This document shows positions 49,480 through 60,100 of a stretch of 64,000 bases of DNA, one piece after another. The stretch lies in the NCBI GenBank assembly GCA_018798825.1, contig CP076354.1, forward strand, positions 1 through 64,000. Direction: 5' to 3'. Every line of letters begins with the position of its first letter. Positions within the stretch are counted from its first letter, which is position 1. The translations under genes were made by a program, and so were the position numbers. This DNA is from Ochrobactrum sp. BTU1. GTDB lineage: Bacteria; Pseudomonadota; Alphaproteobacteria; Rhizobiales; Rhizobiaceae. The notes beneath the pieces were generated by a model. That model was not told the origin of the DNA and ran no database searches. It saw only the letters and a list, made by a program, of their open reading frames with translations.

Positions 49480-50493
49480 ATGGAAAGACAAATGAAACAC
49501 GGCACCCCCCGGACGATCGTTTCGTTCGCCGTCTTGGCCCTCACGGCGTTTCTCGCCGGCTGCGAGAACCAAGTCCTGCTCTCTCCGAAAGGAGAGGTCG
49601 GTGTGGCTGAGCGCGATCTTATGCTTTTCGCAACTGGTTTGATGCTTCTCGTCGTGCTGCCGGTCATCTTTATGACCTTGTACTTCGCGTGGAAGTATCG
49701 CGCCGACAACGATAAAGCAGAATACAAACCTGACTGGCATCATTCTACGAAGATTGAAGCCGCAGTCTGGCTTATTCCGTGCGCCATTATTGTGGTTCTC
49801 GGAACGGTAACTTGGATCAGCACGCATAAGCTCGATCCTTATCGTCCGCTGGAATCAAATATTCCGCCAATCAATGTCGAAGTCGTAGCGCTCGACTGGA
49901 AGTGGCTGTTTATCTATCCGGATCAGGGTGTTGCCTCTGTCAACGAAATGGCAATGCCTGTTGGTGTGCCTGTCAACTTCAAGCTGACTTCCAGCAATAT
50001 CATGAACTCCTTCTTCATTCCGGTACTCGGTAGCCAGGTCTATTCCATGCCCAGCATGCAGACCAAGCTTCACCTGATTGCTGACCACGAAGGTGTGTTC
50101 GACGGCATTTCCGCAAACTACAGCGGCCAGGGCTTTGCCCAGATGCGTTTCAAGGCGCATTCGCTGGATCAGGCCGGCTTTGACAAGTGGGTTGCTGATG
50201 CAAAGGCTTCTGGTCAGGAACTGTCGCGTGAGCGTTATGCTTCGCTGGTTCAGCCAAGTGAAAAAGCTCCGGTTCAGCATTTTGCTTATAACGACAAGGC
50301 ACTGTTTCATAACATCGTAAACCGTTGCTGGGATGGCAAGTCGGTCTGCCTGGATGATCAGATGCACCAGGCTCAGATGGTTCGTGAAGCTCGCGCAAAT
50401 CTACGCAAGTCTTCGCCAGTCGATTTCAGCCTTTGGGCAAATGACATCATTTGCGCCATTCAGCCGCAGCGCCTGTCGCAGCTTGAAAACTGA
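49480..50493 (+). CDS. cyoA: Cytochrome o ubiquinol oxidase subunit II
   Basis: 337-aa membrane-anchored lipoprotein subunit. Lipobox LAGC after a signal sequence, two membrane segments (LMLFATGLMLLVVLPVIFMT and VWLIPCAIIVVLGTVTWIST), then a cupredoxin domain VEVVALDWKWLFIYPDQGVA. The CuA cysteines of cytochrome c oxidases are absent (region GSQVYSMPSMQTKLHLIADH), marking a quinol oxidase. Start 49480 or ATG 49492. Confidence 0.95.
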   Translation: MERQMKHGTPRTIVSFAVLALTAFLAGCENQVLLSPKGEVGVAERDLMLFATGLMLLVVLPVIFMTLYFAWKYRADNDKAEYKPDWHHSTKIEAAVWLIPCAIIVVLGTVTWISTHKLDPYRPLESNIPPINVEVVALDWKWLFIYPDQGVASVNEMAMPVGVPVNFKLTSSNIMNSFFIPVLGSQVYSMPSMQTKLHLIADHEGVFDGISANYSGQGFAQMRFKAHSLDQAGFDKWVADAKASGQELSRERYASLVQPSEKAPVQHFAYNDKALFHNIVNRCWDGKSVCLDDQMHQAQMVREARANLRKSSPVDFSLWANDIICAIQPQRLSQLEN

Positions 50494-50570
50494 TTTGCCG
50501 ATGCGGCTTAGCCCTGGAGATTGTCCGGGGCTAAACCGCTGATCGCACTCCAATCGAAGTAAGAATAGAA

Positions 50571-52550
50571 ATGTTCGGAAAACTTACGCTCGAAGCGATC
50601 CCGTATCACGAGCCTATCATCATGGTCACATTGACCGCGATAGCTGGTGGGGCGCTCGCTATTCTCGCAGCCATTACCTACTATAAAAAGTGGGGTCCAC
50701 TCTGGAACGACTGGCTGACCTCTGTCGATCATAAACGTATCGGCATTATGTACATTATTCTGGCTTTCGTGATGCTGTTCCGCGGCTTCTCGGACGCTGT
50801 CATGATGCGTGCCCAGCAGGCTCTGGCTTCTGGTGCAAATGAAGGCTTTCTGCCGCCACATCACTACGATCAGATATTCACCGCCCATGGCGTGATCATG
50901 ATCTTCTTCGTCGCAATGCCTTTCATCGTTGGTCTGATGAACTTTGCCGTACCGCTTCAGATCGGCGCGCGCGACGTTGCGTTCCCGTACCTCAACTCAC
51001 TGAGCTTCTGGCTGACAGTTGCTGGTGCGATTCTGATCAACGTTTCGCTCGGCGTTGGCGAATTCGCCAAGACCGGCTGGCTGGCCTATCCACCGCTTTC
51101 CGGCAAGGAGTTCAGTCCAGATGTCGGGGTCGACTATTATATCTGGGCCTTGCAGATTTCAGGTATGGGTACGCTTCTTTCGGGCGTCAACCTGATCACA
51201 ACCATCATCAAGATGCGTGCACCCGGCATGGGCATGATGCAGGTTCCGGTTTTCACTTGGACCGCACTCTGCTCGAACGTGCTGATCGTGGCTGCGTTCC
51301 CGATCTTGACCGTAACGCTCGCTCTGCTATCGCTTGACCGTTATCTGGATTTCCACTTCTTCACCAATGATGGTGGCGGTAATCCGATGATGTATGTGAA
51401 CCTGATCTGGATCTGGGGTCACCCAGAAGTCTATATTCTGGTTCTTCCTTGCTTTGGCGTTTTCTCTGAAATCATTGCGACCTTCTCTGGCAAGCGTCTG
51501 TTTGGTTATGCATCGATGGTTTATGCGACCGTTGCCATTACCATTCTGTCATTCCTTGTCTGGGTGCACCACTTCTTCACAATGGGTGGCGGAGCAAGCG
51601 TAAACGCCTTCTTTGGCGTTGCAACGATGATCATCTCGATCCCGACCGGTGCAAAAGTCTTCAACTGGCTCTTCACCATGTATAAGGGGCGGGTTCGCAT
51701 GGAAACCCCGGTCATGTGGACCATCGGCTTCATGTGCACCTTCGTTGTTGGTGGTATGACGGGCGTTCTGCTTGCTGTTCCGCCTGCAGACTTCGTACTG
51801 CACAACTCAGTGTTCCTGATCGCCCACTTCCACAATGTGATCATCTCGGGCGTTCTGTTCGGCTGCTTTGCCGGTCTCATCTACTGGTGGCCAAAGGCCT
51901 TTGGCTTTAAGCTGCATGAAGGTCTTGGCCGCAAGGCATTCTGGTGCTGGCTCGTTGGCTTCATTCTCGCCTTCATGCCGCTCTATGTGCTCGGCCTGAT
52001 GGGTATGACCCGTCGTCTGAACCACACCGAAAACCCGGCATGGCACATCTATCTGATCGTTGCTGCTATCGGTGTCGCGATTATCCTTTGCGGTATTGTG
52101 TTCCAGGTTCTGCAGATCATGATCTCCATCCGCGATCGCGAAAAGCTGCGCGTTGTTGATGGCGACTCATGGGGCACAGGTCGTACACTCGAGTGGTCGA
52201 TTTCGTCGCCTCCGCCATTCTACAACTTCGCTGAAGTGCCGCATGTCCGCGATCACGACAGCTGGTGGGATATGAAGCAGAACGATTATGTTCGTCGTAC
52301 CGAAAAGTTCGCGCGCATTCATATGCCAAAGAACACCGGAACGGGCTTCATCATCGGTATCCTGTGCATTCCATTCGGCTTTGCCATGGTGTGGCATATC
52401 TGGTGGTTGGCAATTGCATCGTTCATCGCTGTCTTCGCAGTTGCTATCGCCCACTCCTTCAACAATGACAGGGACTTCTATGTCTCGGCCGATGAAGTAC
52501 AGCGCGTCGAAGACGCCTATACTCGGCAACTGAATGCTCAGGAGGCATGA
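50571..52550 (+). CDS. cyoB: Cytochrome o ubiquinol oxidase subunit I
   Basis: 659-aa catalytic subunit with about 15 membrane segments. Haem and CuB ligands are visible: [11 protein letters not shown] (low-spin haem His), [12 protein letters not shown] (CuB His and cross-linked Tyr), [10 protein letters not shown] (two CuB His), LIAHFHNVI (haem His pair). Oxidises ubiquinol and pumps protons. Confidence 0.97.
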   Translation: MFGKLTLEAIPYHEPIIMVTLTAIAGGALAILAAITYYKKWGPLWNDWLTSVDHKRIGIMYIILAFVMLFRGFSDAVMMRAQQALASGANEGFLPPHHYDQIFTAHGVIMIFFVAMPFIVGLMNFAVPLQIGARDVAFPYLNSLSFWLTVAGAILINVSLGVGEFAKTGWLAYPPLSGKEFSPDVGVDYYIWALQISGMGTLLSGVNLITTIIKMRAPGMGMMQVPVFTWTALCSNVLIVAAFPILTVTLALLSLDRYLDFHFFTNDGGGNPMMYVNLIWIWGHPEVYILVLPCFGVFSEIIATFSGKRLFGYASMVYATVAITILSFLVWVHHFFTMGGGASVNAFFGVATMIISIPTGAKVFNWLFTMYKGRVRMETPVMWTIGFMCTFVVGGMTGVLLAVPPADFVLHNSVFLIAHFHNVIISGVLFGCFAGLIYWWPKAFGFKLHEGLGRKAFWCWLVGFILAFMPLYVLGLMGMTRRLNHTENPAWHIYLIVAAIGVAIILCGIVFQVLQIMISIRDREKLRVVDGDSWGTGRTLEWSISSPPPFYNFAEVPHVRDHDSWWDMKQNDYVRRTEKFARIHMPKNTGTGFIIGILCIPFGFAMVWHIWWLAIASFIAVFAVAIAHSFNNDRDFYVSADEVQRVEDAYTRQLNAQEA

Positions 52551-52553
52551 TCC

Positions 52554-53183
52554 ATGAGCGCGACTGTTACGACTACCGGCCCTTTCAAGGGCGGAAACGA
52601 GCATCCCGCTCACGAAGACCATCATGATGCAGGGTCGACCACACTGGTCGGCTTCTGGATCTACCTGATGAGCGACTGCGTTCTCTTCTCGGGCCTCTTT
52701 GCAACCTATGCTGTTCTGGCACATCAGTTCGCGGGCGGTCCAACCGGCCGTGAACTCTTCGACCTGCAGTTTGTGTTGACGGAAACCATGCTGCTTCTGG
52801 TGTCGTCCCTGACCTATGGTCTGGCGACGCTGTCGATGTACAGGAATAACCGTGCAGGCGTTCTGTTCTGGTTGGGCGTAACCTTCCTGCTTGGTGCAGC
52901 GTTCTTGGTTATGGAAATCTATGAATTCCATCACCTGATCGTGGAAGGTGCAGGTCCTGACCGCTCAGCATTCCTTTCGGCATTCTTTGCGCTGGTTGGA
53001 ACGCATGGTCTCCACATTACTTCGGGTCTGGTCTGGATTCTGGTGCTTTCGGCCCAGCTTCTACGCGATGGCCTGACTGAAAAGAACCGGACGCGCGTGA
53101 TGTGCTTGAGCCTCTTCTGGCACTTCCTGGACATCATTTGGATTGGCGTCTTTACCCTTGTCTATCTGCTGGGTGTATTGTGA
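52554..53183 (+). CDS. cyoC: Cytochrome o ubiquinol oxidase subunit III
   Basis: 209 aa, five predicted membrane helices, COX3-like ([40 protein letters not shown]). His-rich N-terminus HPAHEDHHD. Starts three bases after cyoB; its stop overlaps cyoD by one base. Confidence 0.95.
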   Translation: MSATVTTTGPFKGGNEHPAHEDHHDAGSTTLVGFWIYLMSDCVLFSGLFATYAVLAHQFAGGPTGRELFDLQFVLTETMLLLVSSLTYGLATLSMYRNNRAGVLFWLGVTFLLGAAFLVMEIYEFHHLIVEGAGPDRSAFLSAFFALVGTHGLHITSGLVWILVLSAQLLRDGLTEKNRTRVMCLSLFWHFLDIIWIGVFTLVYLLGVL

Positions 53184-53548
53184 TGAGCTCTGGACACGAA
53201 ACACATGATCAAGCCGCACACGGCAGCCTGAAGTCTTATCTGATTGGCTTTGTGCTGGCGGTTATTCTCACCGTCGTTCCCTTCATGCTGGCCATGAACG
53301 GTTACTTCACGCCGGCAACCACCGCAGCCATCGTGCTCGGTATCGCCGTCGTTCAGATCCTGGTGCATCTGGTTTACTTCCTGCATCTTGATCCGAAGTC
53401 GGAAAATGGCTGGAACATCCTCGCGCTCATTTTCACGGTCATCATTCTGGCCATCGTGCTTGCTGGCTCCATCTGGGTCATGCATCACCTCGATACCAAT
53501 ATGATGCCGATGTATATGACGCCGGATGATGCACGTAATCTGCCATAA
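53183..53548 (+). CDS. cyoD: Cytochrome o ubiquinol oxidase subunit IV
   Basis: 121-aa COX4-type subunit with three membrane helices (SYLIGFVLAVILTVVPFMLA; AAIVLGIAVVQILVHLVYFL; ILALIFTVIILAIVLAGSIW). ATG 53183 lies in the cyoC stop (TGATG); an upstream in-frame extension from 53102 is not credible because it overlaps cyoC. Last gene of the operon; cyoE for haem O synthesis is not present in the window. Confidence 0.94.
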   Translation: MSSGHETHDQAAHGSLKSYLIGFVLAVILTVVPFMLAMNGYFTPATTAAIVLGIAVVQILVHLVYFLHLDPKSENGWNILALIFTVIILAIVLAGSIWVMHHLDTNMMPMYMTPDDARNLP

Positions 53549-53560
53549 TTAAACTTCGAA

Positions 53561-53583
53561 GGGCCTGTTTCTGCAGGCCTTTT
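53561..53583 (+). terminator. cyo operon terminator 1
   Basis: GGGCCTG (53561-53567), TTTCTG-containing loop, CAGGCCT (53574-53580), TTTT. It follows cyoD by 13 bases. Confidence 0.7.
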
Positions 53584-53655
53584 GATATCAGATACCTGGC
53601 CTGACGGCCCGGTTCCGCGGCTTTTTTCCTCCCTCTCCCCCTTAAAAGCCGCGTG

Positions 53656-53686
53656 GCGCCCCGGTTCCCTCCGGGGCGCTTTCATT
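53656..53686 (+). terminator. cyo operon terminator 2
   Basis: GCGCCCCGG (53656-53664), TTCCCT, CCGGGGCGC (53671-53679), then TTTCATTTT. Perfect 9-bp GC stem; a back-up terminator after the oxidase operon. Confidence 0.8.
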
Positions 53687-53773
53687 TTACTTGGTAAGAA
53701 GATGAGGCATTTATTCCAAGTTTATCTTGTATAAAATTTTAATAAAATTTCGATTCTTATTGCTGGATGATAT

Positions 53774-53800
53774 CCGTAATACGGCTATTGTGTTTATAAT
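53774..53800 (+). promoter_or_regulatory. Candidate promoter and dyad of SH3 gene
   Basis: CCGTA-A-TACGG overlaps the expected -35 zone of TATAAT (53795-53800). Tentative: no consensus -35 box could be assigned. Confidence 0.25.
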
Positions 53801-53931
53801 TCCGCATCAACAATAATGATATTTACCATCATAAATAGACTTATTTGATTTAATCTATTTAATGTTGTATGTGTTGCTTCGTTAATTTCTTCGCATTGCA
53901 TTTGTGTAGTTGCATATTTGGAGAAGTATCG

Positions 53932-54669
53932 ATGTTTTTATTTAAGAGAGTACTTAATAATAAGTTTGTTGGGGGATTGACTTTTGCTATGGCTGTTGCC
54001 GTTCCGGCATTGGCGTTTGCAGCCTCTGCAACTGTGACTGCAAACGTAAATGTTCGCAGTGGACCCGGCGCAAATTATGCGCGTTTGGCTGCTCTGCCCG
54101 CAGGTGTTAGCGTGAATGTGGGGTCATGTCGTGGAAGCTGGTGCCAGATCTATAATGGCAACAGAGTTGGGTTTGTTTCTGCACGTTATGTTCGCTTTGG
54201 CTCCTATAACGGCAACGCTTATGCTGCTCCGTCTAACACGACTGTAATTGTCGGCAATGATGGCTACAACGACGGTTGGGCCCCTGGTTTCGGTCTAGGT
54301 CTAGGTCTCGGCTGGGCAACAGGTGGCGGCTATTGGGGGCCGGGTTGGGGCGGTCCAGGTTGGCGAGGCGGGCCAAACTATTACAACGGTTGTATTGGCC
54401 GCAATTGCCAATCCAATCGTGGCGGTGGGCGCAATGGCTGGAACCCTCGCTGGGGCCATGGTCCACAATGGGGTGGCCGTGGATGGCCGCGGGGCCAGGT
54501 TCGCGGTAACTGGGGCCCCGGTCCGGTTGTGGGGCCGCGCTTCACATCTGGTCAGGGTCACTTCGGCGGGTTTAACCGCCCAGCATTTGGTAATCGCGGT
54601 TTTGGTGGTGGCTTTAGCGGTGGCGGTATGCATTTTGGGAACATGCGTCCCATGCATGCCGGACGGTAG
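53932..54669 (+). CDS. Exported SH3-domain protein with Gly/Trp-rich tail
   Basis: 245 aa. A Sec signal peptide (GGLTFAMAVAVPALAFA) is followed by a bacterial SH3 domain (about residues 32-92: TANVNVRSGPGANYARLAAL... VGFVSARYVRF) that usually binds cell-wall material. From about residue 115 the chain is dominated by Gly, Trp, Pro, Asn and Arg (GGGYWGPGWGGPGWRGGPNY) and is probably disordered. One CIGRNC motif is present. Start ATG 53932 follows GGAGAAG; the upstream in-frame ATG at 53869 has no such site. The first 20 codons are A/T-rich, unlike the rest. Confidence 0.85.
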   Translation: MFLFKRVLNNKFVGGLTFAMAVAVPALAFAASATVTANVNVRSGPGANYARLAALPAGVSVNVGSCRGSWCQIYNGNRVGFVSARYVRFGSYNGNAYAAPSNTTVIVGNDGYNDGWAPGFGLGLGLGWATGGGYWGPGWGGPGWRGGPNYYNGCIGRNCQSNRGGGRNGWNPRWGHGPQWGGRGWPRGQVRGNWGPGPVVGPRFTSGQGHFGGFNRPAFGNRGFGGGFSGGGMHFGNMRPMHAGR

Positions 54670-54682
54670 CAATAATCACTCA

Positions 54683-54786
54683 CAGCATTTCCAGCAAAAG
54701 TGCGAAGCGGTTTTGCGTCGGATAATGCGTAAAAACAAACAGTTACAGCGAATCCAACGGTTCATTCTTAGCTGGAGCCGCTGTAA
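54683..54786 (+). repeat. Long dispersed repeat, short copy
   Basis: CAGCATTTCCAGCAAAAGTG and following bases match the minus strand of 47364-47520 in three blocks (GCAAAAGTGCGAAGCG; GCGTAAAAACAAACAGTTAC; GCTGGAGCCGCTG) with no internal insertion. Ends are partly self-complementary. It starts 14 bases after the SH3 stop. Confidence 0.75.
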
Positions 54787-54833
54787 TTCACTCGATATCA
54801 GGTCGTTATCCTCCCCTCCTGATGGCCTGATCC

Positions 54834-54869
54834 GCGGCTCACTGGAAACTCCTCCCTCCAGTGGGCCGC
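54834..54869 (+). terminator. Terminator-like stem-loop after SH3 gene
   Basis: GCGGCTCACTGGA (54834-54846) pairs with TCCAGTGGGCCGC (54857-54869), one G-T and otherwise complementary, followed by AATCATTTT. Long stem, weak tail. Confidence 0.5.
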
Positions 54870-55162
54870 AATCATTTTGCAATGTTCGCTTTGCATATTA
54901 ACCCTCCATTGACTCAATCTATTCAAAATAGGGAATAAAGAATGTTTGGGTTTTGGAAGCATTTTGAGATTCTGATCGAGCCGATGTGTATTTTCGGTTT
55001 TGCTTAGATAAAATCTCGTCCGGGCCTGAAATGTCTTAACGCATCTGGGTTGAAGCTTGGCCTTCCCACTACTCTATGTTAATCCCTGAATCGTCCTGGG
55101 ATTTGGGGGAGGACGAAGCGCTACCCGAGCGGTCGTAAAACAGAAACCGGACAGTAACGTGT

Positions 55163-57130
55163 ATGACTTGGAGTAACAGGACGATACAGGGAAGAAGTCT
55201 TATTGTGCTCGCGCTTGCGGTGCAATTTGCTTCGATGACGGTGTCGCCTGCATTGGCGTTTGAGATTTTTGGCGTCCGTCTCTGGGGCAAGGATAAGACG
55301 GAGGATGCCGCTGCGGTTATCTCCGATCCCAAACATTATTCAGTCAACGTTGAGGCAACGGGTAGTCGCAAAAATGCTGACGGTAGCGATGCTGACGTGA
55401 AATCCGTTATCGAAGGCGCTTCTGGCCTCGTATCGGATGAAGATAAGCCAGCATCAGGTTCAGCAGGGCTTTTGGCCAAGGCGCGTGGCGATTATCGCCG
55501 CATTCTATCAGCGCTATATGGCGAAGGTCGATATGGTGGCACGATCTCCATCAAGGTTGATGGTCGTGAAGCCAATGATATTCCCGTTGATGCCGTTATC
55601 CCAGACAATGCCAAGATTGACATTTCAGTTGATCCCGGTCCTCAGTTTTTGTTCTCGCGCACAGCAATTTCCAACATAGCGCCGCCGCCTGTCGACAAGC
55701 GCGATAAAGTGCAGTCGCCGGAAGAAGCTGGCTTTGCACCCGGTCAGGTTGCCCGTTCAGGTACGATCCTGAAGGCAGAGCGTCTGGCAGTCGAGGCCTG
55801 GCGTCAGCAGGGCTATGCGAAGGCAAAAGTAACCGGTGAAGACATTGTTGCGGATCACGACGGCAATACACTTGCCGCTGACGTTTCGCTCGATCCGGGT
55901 CGTAAGGCGCATTACGGTCCTGTGAGTGTGGTTGGTACAGCGCGTATGGACCCGCAATTCGTGGCCTGGATGACGGGCTTGAAGCCGGGACAGGAATACG
56001 ATCCTGACGATATAGAGAAGGCTAAAAAGCGGCTTGGTCGCATGGAAGTCTTCCGTGCGATGAATTTCGAGGAAGCCGAGAAAATTGAGGCGGATGGCAG
56101 TCTGCCAATGACGCTCAATGTTCAGGAGCGCAAACCACGTCGCTTTGGTTTTGGTGCAGAATATTCAACGCTTGATGGCTTCGGCGTCACCGGATACTGG
56201 ATGCACCGCAACCTTTTCGGCAGAGGCGAACGTTTGCGCTTTGATGCCAAGGTCAGTGGTGTAGGTGGCTCACAAGACAACTCGTTCGATCCGGCCAACT
56301 TTACCTATACGCTGGGCACCAGCTTCACAAAGCCTGGGGTTTATACGCCGGATACGGATTTCGTTGCAGCACTCGATGCAAAGCGTGAAGTGCTCGACGC
56401 TTATACCGAAACATCGATCAATGCGAAGACCGGCTTCACGCAGATTTTCAGTGATGAGCTTTCGGGGGCGCTTTATGCCAAGGCCAGCCATGGCCGCTTC
56501 GATGACGATTATTTCGGAACCCGTGAATTCACGACAGTCGGGCTTGAAGGCAATCTTCTTTATGATGGCCGTAACAACAAGCCCGACCCAAGCTCCGGTG
56601 TCTATCTCGAAGGCAATATTCAGCCGTTCTACGAGTTTCAACGCGGCAATTTTGCAACCCGTTTTACAGCTGAGGGCCGTGCCTATTACGGGTTTGGAGC
56701 AACAAACCGCGTGATTCTCGCAGGTCGCGTAAAGGTCGGTTCGGTTGTTGGTGCCGATATTGCAGATCTGCCGCCCAACCAGCTGTTCCTTGCGGGTGGC
56801 GGTGGCTCCATCCGTGGCTATTCCTATCGCGGTGTCGGTGTTGAAACATCGACGGGCGATGTCATCGGTGGCCGCTCGCTGGTTGAAACATCGGGTGAAG
56901 TGCGCGCACGCGTCACCGATTCCATCGGTGTTGTTGGCTTTGTCGATGCGGGCTATGTGGGTGAGCAATCCTATCCAGATTTTTCGGAAGAAATGCGTGT
57001 CGGCGCGGGTCTCGGCTTACGCTATCTGACGGGGCTTGGGCCGATCCGCCTCGACGTCGCACTTCCGCTTAACCGCCGCTCGGGCGATCCGAGCTATGCA
57101 TTCTACGTAGGCATAGGACAGGCGTTTTGA
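55163..57130 (+). CDS. tamA: TamA-like outer-membrane assembly protein (Omp85 family)
   Basis: 655 aa. Signal peptide SLIVLALAVQFASMTVSPALA, three POTRA-like domains (about residues 100-330, e.g. GGTISIKVDGREANDIPVDA), then a 16-strand-type barrel with the Omp85 lid motif LFLAGGGGSIRGYSYRGVGV and a C-terminal Phe (YVGIGQAF), as expected for an outer-membrane barrel. Partner of TamB. Its stop overlaps tamB (ATGA-type overlap, 57127-57130). Confidence 0.92.
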   Translation: MTWSNRTIQGRSLIVLALAVQFASMTVSPALAFEIFGVRLWGKDKTEDAAAVISDPKHYSVNVEATGSRKNADGSDADVKSVIEGASGLVSDEDKPASGSAGLLAKARGDYRRILSALYGEGRYGGTISIKVDGREANDIPVDAVIPDNAKIDISVDPGPQFLFSRTAISNIAPPPVDKRDKVQSPEEAGFAPGQVARSGTILKAERLAVEAWRQQGYAKAKVTGEDIVADHDGNTLAADVSLDPGRKAHYGPVSVVGTARMDPQFVAWMTGLKPGQEYDPDDIEKAKKRLGRMEVFRAMNFEEAEKIEADGSLPMTLNVQERKPRRFGFGAEYSTLDGFGVTGYWMHRNLFGRGERLRFDAKVSGVGGSQDNSFDPANFTYTLGTSFTKPGVYTPDTDFVAALDAKREVLDAYTETSINAKTGFTQIFSDELSGALYAKASHGRFDDDYFGTREFTTVGLEGNLLYDGRNNKPDPSSGVYLEGNIQPFYEFQRGNFATRFTAEGRAYYGFGATNRVILAGRVKVGSVVGADIADLPPNQLFLAGGGGSIRGYSYRGVGVETSTGDVIGGRSLVETSGEVRARVTDSIGVVGFVDAGYVGEQSYPDFSEEMRVGAGLGLRYLTGLGPIRLDVALPLNRRSGDPSYAFYVGIGQAF

Positions 57131-60100
57131 CCAGATTTCTTGCACTCTTAGTCTTCATTCTCTTCGCCATTCCTGTGGTCGCGCAGGAGCAGGCGGAAGA
57201 GGAAAAGTCGTATTTCATTTCTTTCGTGGAGAGCAAGCTTTCCGCGCCAAACCGTCGTATCCAGTTTTCGGGTCTGAGCGGTCTTCTGTCATCTGAAGCG
57301 AGTGTCGGCGCAATTACCATTGCCGACCGTGAAGGTGTATGGCTGCGAATTGAAAATGCAAAACTCAACTGGAGCCGCACGGCGCTGTTCACTGGCCGAC
57401 TCAGCATTCAGTCGCTGGTGGCAGAGCGTATTGACCTGATCCGCAAGCCGTTGCCGGATAACAGTCTGCCTTCGCCTGAATCATCAAGCTTCAGCCTGCC
57501 GGAACTGCCGCTTTCGATCAATATCGACAGCCTCGACGTCTCAAGCCTGCACTTTGGTCAGGATATTTTCGGTCTGCAATCGGAAGTTTCGCTCAACGGT
57601 AATCTGTCGCTGGCCGATGGATCGCTGAATTCCGCTTTCAATATCAAGCGCCTTGATGGTCCGGGTGGCAATTTTTCGCTCCGGGCAGCTTATGCCAATG
57701 CCGATCAGAAGCTTGATCTCGATCTGAAGGTCGCGGAACCGGCCAATGGTATTGTTGCCAATGTGCTCAATATTGATGGCCGTCCGCCTGTTGATCTAAC
57801 GCTGACCGGCAATGGCACGCTCGACGACCTCAAGATCGATCTGGCTCTTGATACCAATGGCAGCCGTACGCTCACCGGCGGCTTTACGCTGGTTCGTCAG
57901 GCTGATGGGCGTGTTTTTGCAACGCGTGTCGATGGACCTATCGCGGTTCTGGTTCCGCCAGCATTTCGCGACTTCTTTGGTGCAGAGACTGCACTTGTCG
58001 CCAATGGTTTGCTGAAAGACGGCGGTGGCTTCCGCCTTGATGATCTGGCGTTGAATACCGCCGCTTTGAAGATAAAAGCTTCAGCTGAATCCGGAAATGA
58101 TGGCTTCCTGAACAAGCTTCGCGTTGATGCGGCCATTCAGGATGACAGCAAGGGCGAGGTGCTCCTGCCAGTCAAGGGTGGTGATACGACTATCAACAAC
58201 GCCACACTGCAAATCTCTTATGGTGATCGTCCAAACAATGACTGGACGGGTAAGCTTGCGGTTTCAGGTTTCAAGAATGCAACCGTATCTGCTTCCAGTA
58301 TCGTGCTGGATATGGGCGGCGTTGCTGAAAATCTTGGTGATATTACAAATCGCCATGTCACTTTCAATGTGAACGGCGGCATCAGCGGTATTGATGCAAC
58401 GGATGCAAAAGTTGCCGAAGCGCTGGGTCAGAAAATCGATCTGGCGATTGCGGGCGGCTGGCGCGCCGGCTCGGCTGTTGAGCTCGCCAAGGCAAGCATC
58501 GAGGGCAATGGTCTGAGCCTTGAGCTTCAGGGCAACATTGATGACTTTGCATTCAACGGCGATATCATTGCCAAGGTTGCGAGCCTTGCTCCTTATGCCG
58601 AGCTCGCCGGACGTGATCTGGCTGGCAGCATTGACGTGAAGGCATCCGGCATTGTCAGGCCGATCAGCGGCGCATTCCAGCTCAATCTTGATGGTACAGC
58701 GCAGAACATGCGTACCGGCACCGAAGCCGTGGATAATATCCTCGACGGTGAAGTCCGTCTCAGTGGCGCTCTGGGGCGCAGCGCGGAAGGATTTTCCGCG
58801 CGTGATTTCCGCATCGGCAATGAGCTGAGCGAAATCACTGCCAATGGCTCATTTGCATCCGATAAAGCCGATTTCGATTTTGGCGTCATGCTGTCTGATC
58901 TCAAGCTTCTGTCCGACAAAGCTTCCGGTCGCATGACGATCAAGGGTAGCGCGCGTGGCGATGATAAGCTTATTGCTTTGGCCCTTCGTGCCGATGCACC
59001 ACAGGGCACGCTTGCCGACCGCAAGCTCGCCGATGGTGCTCTCGACTTCAACGCGCTTCTGGACGGCAATGCAACGACGGGCGCATCGCTTTCGGGCAAG
59101 CTTGCAGGCAGTGCGTTCCTCAATGGCGAGAAGATTGATCTCGGGTCACTAATCGATATCGTCAATGATGAGAAGCGTCTGACCAACCTCGTATTCAATG
59201 CAGGCGGCGCGCATCTTTCCGGCAATGTTACACAGAATGCCAAAGGCTTGCTTGCTGGCCAACTCAATGTGGATGCACCGGATATCTCGACAGCCGCGGC
59301 ACTTTTCCTCGCCGATGCAACGGGTGCGGCGAATGCCGACATTACGCTCGATGCCAATGGCGAACGCCAGAATGCAACTGTTAATGCCAAGGCCAATAGT
59401 CTCAAGATCAATGGTAATCACATTGCTTCGGCTGATATTGCGCTAACGGCCCAGGATCTGTTTGGTGTGCCGGTCGTCGATGGCACAGCGGCAGCGCGCG
59501 ATATTCTCGTTGGCACTTTCGGCATCGACAATTTTGATGCAAAGGCCAATGCAACAGGAACAAAGACCGAATTCACTGCGAGCACCAAGCTCAAGATTGG
59601 CACTTTGGCCAATGCATCCGGTTCGCTGGAGCCGAAGGATGGTGGTTTTGAGCTGGGGCTGACATCTGCCGATGTGAAGCAGGGTTCACTTTCAGCGGTA
59701 CTAGCAGCGCCTGCAACCATTGCCATGAAAGGCAGTGACATTTCGTTTGGCGATATCATCGTCAATACCGGTGACGGTCAGGTAAAGGTCAATGGTGCGA
59801 TTGGAGAGCGTCTCGATCTTTCGGTTGCACTTTCCAATCTGCCTTTGGCGCTCGCCAATACCTTCAAACCTGATCTTGGTCTTGGCGGCACGCTCAATGG
59901 CACGGCTCGCGTCACAGGAACGCGTGAGAAGCCGAATGCGGCTTTCGATATTGCCGCGCGGGGCGTCACGGCGGCACAGCTAAAAGATCAGGGCATCGCG
60001 CCGCTCAATGCTGATGCCAAGGGTAGCTCGGATAATAATCGTCTGAATGTGGATGCTCATGTTACTGGTGGTGGTGGCATTGATGTGACCGCAAAGGGTG

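Larger units (their letters stand above)
53549..53931. other. AT-rich intergenic region before SH3 gene
   Basis: 383 bases. The left part has two terminators (listed). From 53690 to 53930 it is very A/T-rich with runs such as AAAATTTTAATAAAATTT. A dyad CCGTA-A-TACGG (53774-53784) precedes TATAAT at 53795-53800, a possible promoter for the SH3 gene, 132 bases before its start. Confidence 0.5.
54670..55162. other. Intergenic region with repeat and terminator-like stem
   Basis: 493 bases: repeat at 54683-54786, stem at 54834-54869, then about 290 bases with no gene. The tamA promoter must lie here. Confidence 0.6.

Noticed and set aside
49265..49495. 76-codon frame before cyoA
   Set aside because: No ribosome site or motif; overlaps the cyoA start. 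Considered part of the leader.
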